The notes under the pieces were generated by a model. The model was given only the letters and a program-made list of their open reading frames with translations. It ran no database searches and was not told the DNA's origin. This document shows, one piece after another, positions 61,471-64,000 of a stretch of 64,000 nucleotides of DNA. The stretch is from Mycolicibacterium brisbanense. Lineage in GTDB: Bacteria > Actinomycetota > Actinomycetes > Mycobacteriales > Mycobacteriaceae. The stretch is from the NCBI RefSeq assembly GCF_001570425.1, contig NZ_BCSX01000045.1, positions 96,101 to 160,100 of the forward strand, given 5' to 3'. Both the position numbers and the translations under genes were made by a program. Numbering within the stretch: the first letter of the stretch is position 1; the number at the start of each line of letters is the position of its first letter.

Positions 61471-61932
61471 TCAGTCGCGCATCAACCCGGCGGCCACCGT
61501 CGCACCGAGGTTCCAGCACGCCTCGAGATCGTCCTTGCTCGGCTTACCCGACACCACCACGTGTTCGGCGGCCCTGATCCAGCCGAGGCCCGTCGTGATG
61601 GAGTCGATGGCCCGCTCGGCACCCTCGGTGCCCTCGTTGCCGTGCAGGTACAGGCCGAATGGCCTGCCCCTGGTGCTGTCGAGACACGGGTAGTAGCAGA
61701 CGTCGAACGCGTGTTTGAGCGCACCACTCATGTATCCGAGGTTGGCCGGGGAGCCCAGCAGATAGCCGTCCGCGGCCAACATGTCCGCCGACGAGACCGT
61801 GAGGGCGGGACGACGCACCACGTCGACCCCCTCGATCTCGGGGTCCGTGGCGCCGGAGACCACCGCCTCGAACATCGCCTGGCAGTACGGCGATGGCGTG
61901 TGGTGGACGATGAGCAGCGTTGCCATGCTCAC
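61471..61932 (-). CDS. flavodoxin/NADPH-dependent FMN-reductase-like protein (Rv2771c-like)
   Basis: 153 residues: LLIVHHTPSPYCQAMFEAVV (FMN phosphate loop), GYLLGSPANLGYMSGALKHAFD. GTG at 61932 overlaps the upstream stop (GTGA); ATG 61926 is an alternative. Confidence 0.85.
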   Translation of the reverse strand: MSMATLLIVHHTPSPYCQAMFEAVVSGATDPEIEGVDVVRRPALTVSSADMLAADGYLLGSPANLGYMSGALKHAFDVCYYPCLDSTRGRPFGLYLHGNEGTEGAERAIDSITTGLGWIRAAEHVVVSGKPSKDDLEACWNLGATVAAGLMRD

Positions 61933-62393
61933 CCACTCTCCTGCATGCGGACAGCGGTGCGCATCGTCTCGCGGGCCCGGCTCCGGTCGCCCGCATAGTC
62001 ATACGCGCGGGCCAGCCGGTACCAGCGCACCCAGTTGTCGGGGTCGGCTTCCAATTCGCGTTTCACCGTGACGAACAGCGCATCGGCCGCATCCCGCTCG
62101 ACCCGGCCTGACGGGCGGTGCGGCAGGTCGGTCACGTCGAGTTCCATGCCCTGCTCGCGAGCGAGCCGGGCCAGACGCTGATGCGCGAAGCCGGCGCGCA
62201 GTGTGGTGACCAGAACCCACACACCGATCAGCGGAAAGACCAGCAGGGCAACCCCGAGTCCGATGGCCGCGGGCTTACCTGACCCGATGAACACGACGGC
62301 AGTGCGGCCCAGCATGAGGAAATAGACGACCAGCGCCAGGCACATGAAGCCGATCAGTAATTGGATGCGCAGTGACCGCGCGCCGTCGGTCAC
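61929..62393 (-). CDS. membrane protein with TPR-like tail (Rv2772c-like)
   Basis: 154 residues; two TM helices (LLIGFMCLALVVYFLMLG; AIGLGVALLVFPLIGVWVLV) then RVERDAADALFVTVKREL and WVRWYRLARAYDYAGDRSRA, a TPR-like helical pair. Overlaps dapB by 4 nt. Confidence 0.82.
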   Translation of the reverse strand: MTDGARSLRIQLLIGFMCLALVVYFLMLGRTAVVFIGSGKPAAIGLGVALLVFPLIGVWVLVTTLRAGFAHQRLARLAREQGMELDVTDLPHRPSGRVERDAADALFVTVKRELEADPDNWVRWYRLARAYDYAGDRSRARETMRTAVRMQESG

Positions 62394-63127
62394 GAGAGGT
62401 CGAGGAGTGGCTCAATGCCGATGGTCAGCCCGGGCCGCTGCTGCACGTTGCGCACCGCCAACAGCACACCGGGGACGAACGATGCGCGGTCGAGGCTGTC
62501 GTGCCGGATGGTCAGCGTCTCCCCCGCGGTGCCGAACAGCACCTCCTGGTGGGCGACGAGACCGGCGAGCCGCACCGAGTGCACCGGGATGCCGTTGACG
62601 TCGGCACCTCGTGCACCCTCGAGACCGGTGCTGGTGGCATCCGGGTTGGGCGGCAACTCTTTTCGCGCCTCGGCGATGAGTTCGGCGGTACGCGCCGCGG
62701 TTCCAGAGGGCGCGTCGGCCTTGTGCGGATGGTGCAACTCGATGACCTCGACCGAGTCGAAGAACTTCGCGGCCTGCTTGGCGAACTGCATGCACAGGAC
62801 GGCGCCGATGGCGAAGTTCGGCGCAATGAGTACGGCGACCTCGGGCTTTTCCTTGAGCCAGTCCTGAACCTGGGCCAACCGTTCGGCGGTGAAGCCGGTG
62901 GTACCGACGACGGCGTGAATCCCGTTGTCGATCAAGAACTTCAGATTGTTCATCACCACATCGGGATGGGTGAAGTCGATGACCACATCGGTATCGGAAT
63001 CGGTGAACAGACTCAGTGAATCACCGGCGTCGACGCCCACCGAGAACGTCAGGTCCTCGGCTCGCTCCACCCCCAGGACCATTGCCGCGCCGACTTTTCC
63101 CTTTGCACCCAGAACTCCAACACGCAT
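62390..63127 (-). CDS. dapB: 4-hydroxy-tetrahydrodipicolinate reductase DapB
   Basis: 245 residues; GVLGAKGKVGAAMVLGV nucleotide motif, VEVIELHHPHKADAPSGTA substrate/catalytic motif. Second step after DapA. ATG at 63127; TAGGCT (63135-63140) is 7 nt upstream, leaderless. Confidence 0.97.
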   Translation of the reverse strand: MRVGVLGAKGKVGAAMVLGVERAEDLTFSVGVDAGDSLSLFTDSDTDVVIDFTHPDVVMNNLKFLIDNGIHAVVGTTGFTAERLAQVQDWLKEKPEVAVLIAPNFAIGAVLCMQFAKQAAKFFDSVEVIELHHPHKADAPSGTAARTAELIAEARKELPPNPDATSTGLEGARGADVNGIPVHSVRLAGLVAHQEVLFGTAGETLTIRHDSLDRASFVPGVLLAVRNVQQRPGLTIGIEPLLDLS

Positions 63128-63223
63128 GCGTTGCAGCCTACTGCCCGGCACCTCGGCGGCATCCGCGCTGGTCACCGAACAACTTTGGTCAATGTGGCCT
63201 CACGGGTCACATCGCGCGGGGTT

Positions 63224-63250
63224 TTGTCGGTGGCTCGAACTAGTGTTCGA
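63224..63250 (+). promoter_or_regulatory. superimposed RecA-NDp promoter and LexA box
   Basis: TTGTCGGTG (63224-63232), 8 nt, TAGTGT (63241-63246), then 6 nt to the ATG; within it the perfect SOS palindrome TCGAAC-TAGT-GTTCGA (63235-63250). LexA bound there would cover the -10. Confidence 0.92.
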
Positions 63251-63252
63251 GC

Positions 63253-64000
63253 ATGGAGTCGGAGTCGGAGTCGGAGTCGGAGGTTGCCGCCGCGCTCGCC
63301 GCGGTACGCGCGGCACTCGACAGGGTGCGCGGCCTGCCGTTCGGGTCCCTGTCACCCGCGGAGCTGCTCGACGTGTGCTCCGGCATCCAGGAGCTGCGCA
63401 ACCTGGCACCCACCGTCGAGCATGCCGCGATCACCGCGCTGGCCGATCAGAGCACCCCGGCGCGGATCGGGGCGAAATCCTGGCCCGAAGCCCTACGGAT
63501 CCGGCTACGCATCTCCCACAAAGAAGCCCGCCGCCGCGTCCGTGACGCCATCAACTTCGGACCCCGCCACACCCTCACCGGCCAACCGCTGCCGCCGCGG
63601 CGGGCCGCGACCGCCGCCGCCCAAGCCGGCGGCTGGCTGACCCCAGACCACATCGAGGAGTTGGAGAAGTTCTTCACCGCCTGCCCCGCCTGGGTCGATA
63701 CCCAACGCCGCCAGCACATGGAGGAGAAGCTGGTCGCCGTCGCCGCGAGCAACTGCCCCGATGTGCTGCACACCGCGATCACTGAAGCGTTGTATCTGCT
63801 CAACCAGGACGGCGAGGAACCCCCCGAAGACCTCGCCGCCCGCACCCGCGGCATCACGCTGGGCCCCCAGGAACCCGACGGCACCCGCACCATCCGCGGC
63901 CGCCTCACCGCCGAACTGGGCGCCACCCTCGGCGCGGTGATGGAGAAATGGGCCGCACCGGGCATGTGCAACCCCGACGACGAACACCCCTGCACCGCCG
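63253..64000 (+). CDS. DUF222 / 13E12-repeat family protein (5' part only)
   Basis: 249 codons seen, truncated by the right edge. Starts with an ES-repeat, then the 13E12 pattern (LLDVCSGIQELRNLAPTVEH, PEALRIRLRISHKEARRR, RTIRGRLTAELGATLGAVME). Members usually end in an HNH nuclease domain, beyond this window. In M. tuberculosis several are SOS genes, consistent with the promoter seen. Confidence 0.9.
   Translation, partial: MESESESESEVAAALAAVRAALDRVRGLPFGSLSPAELLDVCSGIQELRNLAPTVEHAAITALADQSTPARIGAKSWPEALRIRLRISHKEARRRVRDAINFGPRHTLTGQPLPPRRAATAAAQAGGWLTPDHIEELEKFFTACPAWVDTQRRQHMEEKLVAVAASNCPDVLHTAITEALYLLNQDGEEPPEDLAARTRGITLGPQEPDGTRTIRGRLTAELGATLGAVMEKWAAPGMCNPDDEHPCTA
63256..63282 (+). repeat. 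hexanucleotide repeat GAGTCG x4
   Basis: Four tandem GAGTCG units plus GAG encode Glu-Ser repeats right after the start codon of the DUF222 gene. The unit is in frame, so copy-number changes would lengthen the tail without frameshift. Confidence 0.9.

Noticed and set aside
1..64000. Mobile elements, prophage, CRISPR or tRNA genes
   Set aside because: No transposase, integrase, terminal repeats, spaced direct repeats or cloverleaf sequences were recognised by eye.

Overview
The window is chromosomal DNA of a GC-rich, fast-growing-type mycobacterium (Mycolicibacterium, M. smegmatis-like). The evidence is the gene order hflX-dapF-miaA ... miaB ... recX-recA ... clgR-pgsA3-argA-ftsK ... rnj-dapA-thyX ... 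dfrA-thyA ... dapB, which follows the M. tuberculosis Rv2725c-Rv2773c segment almost gene for gene. RecA has no intein, many genes have a TANNNT -10 box only 6-7 nt before the start codon (leaderless style), and DNA-damage promoters of the mycobacterial LexA and RecA-NDp/PafBC types are present. Species names and Rv/MSMEG equivalences are from memory, not from a search.

Layout. 1-7.4 kb: conserved minus-strand block hflX (cut by the left edge), dapF, miaA, a LigB/MEMO-like protein, then a DUF349 protein (+), a membrane protein and miaB. 7.5-10.7 kb: a glutamate/polar amino-acid ABC importer in which the binding protein and first permease are one polypeptide, followed by two tandem 10-codon micro-ORFs and the second permease. 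10.75-12.9 kb: P-loop kinase-like gene, recX, recA. 13.1-28.6 kb: a 16-gene plus-strand operon for a group 1h (high-affinity, H2-scavenging) [NiFe]-hydrogenase: hypA, hypB, hhyS, hhyL, hhyE, five genes of uncertain role including a 39-residue membrane peptide and the maturation protease, hypC, hypF, DUF6390, a SIS-HypC fusion, a SIS protein, hypE, second hypC, hypD. It is inserted between recA and the DUF3046 gene, which are adjacent in M. tuberculosis. 28.6-43.6 kb: conserved core again (DUF3046, glycosyltransferase, ephG-like, clgR-pspA-pspM, cinA-C, pgsA3, argA, ftsK, a monooxygenase/SDR/methyltransferase group, RNase J, dapA, thyX). 43.7-57.9 kb: an accessory stretch between thyX and dfrA with three small regulons, each with a visible palindromic operator (flavin monooxygenase + TetR; TetR + DUF1214 + sulfotransferase + quinone reductase; GntR versus iminopeptidase + amino-acid permease), then an MPT64/RsiV-like secreted protein and a YcaQ-type DNA glycosylase. 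57.9-64 kb: dfrA-thyA, dienelactone hydrolase, CitE-like lyase, membrane proteins, flavodoxin-like protein, dapB, and the start of a DUF222/13E12-repeat gene.

How the parts work together. The hydrogenase operon carries the two catalytic subunits, the Ni and Fe(CN)2CO insertion machinery (HypA-F), a probable maturation protease, an FeS protein (HhyE) and actinobacterial accessory proteins; together they would let the cell oxidise trace H2. The small-subunit sequence has the CxxD substitution typical of group 1h enzymes. Three DNA-damage promoters are readable: recA has both a LexA-box promoter and a RecA-NDp promoter; a YcaQ-type glycosylase has a RecA-NDp-type promoter; and the DUF222 gene has both motifs superimposed. 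Lysine/diaminopimelate genes (dapF, dapA, dapB) and thymidylate/folate genes (thyX, dfrA, thyA) are scattered through the core blocks. No tRNA, rRNA, CRISPR array, insertion sequence or prophage was seen, and no gene-free stretch exceeds 300 bases.
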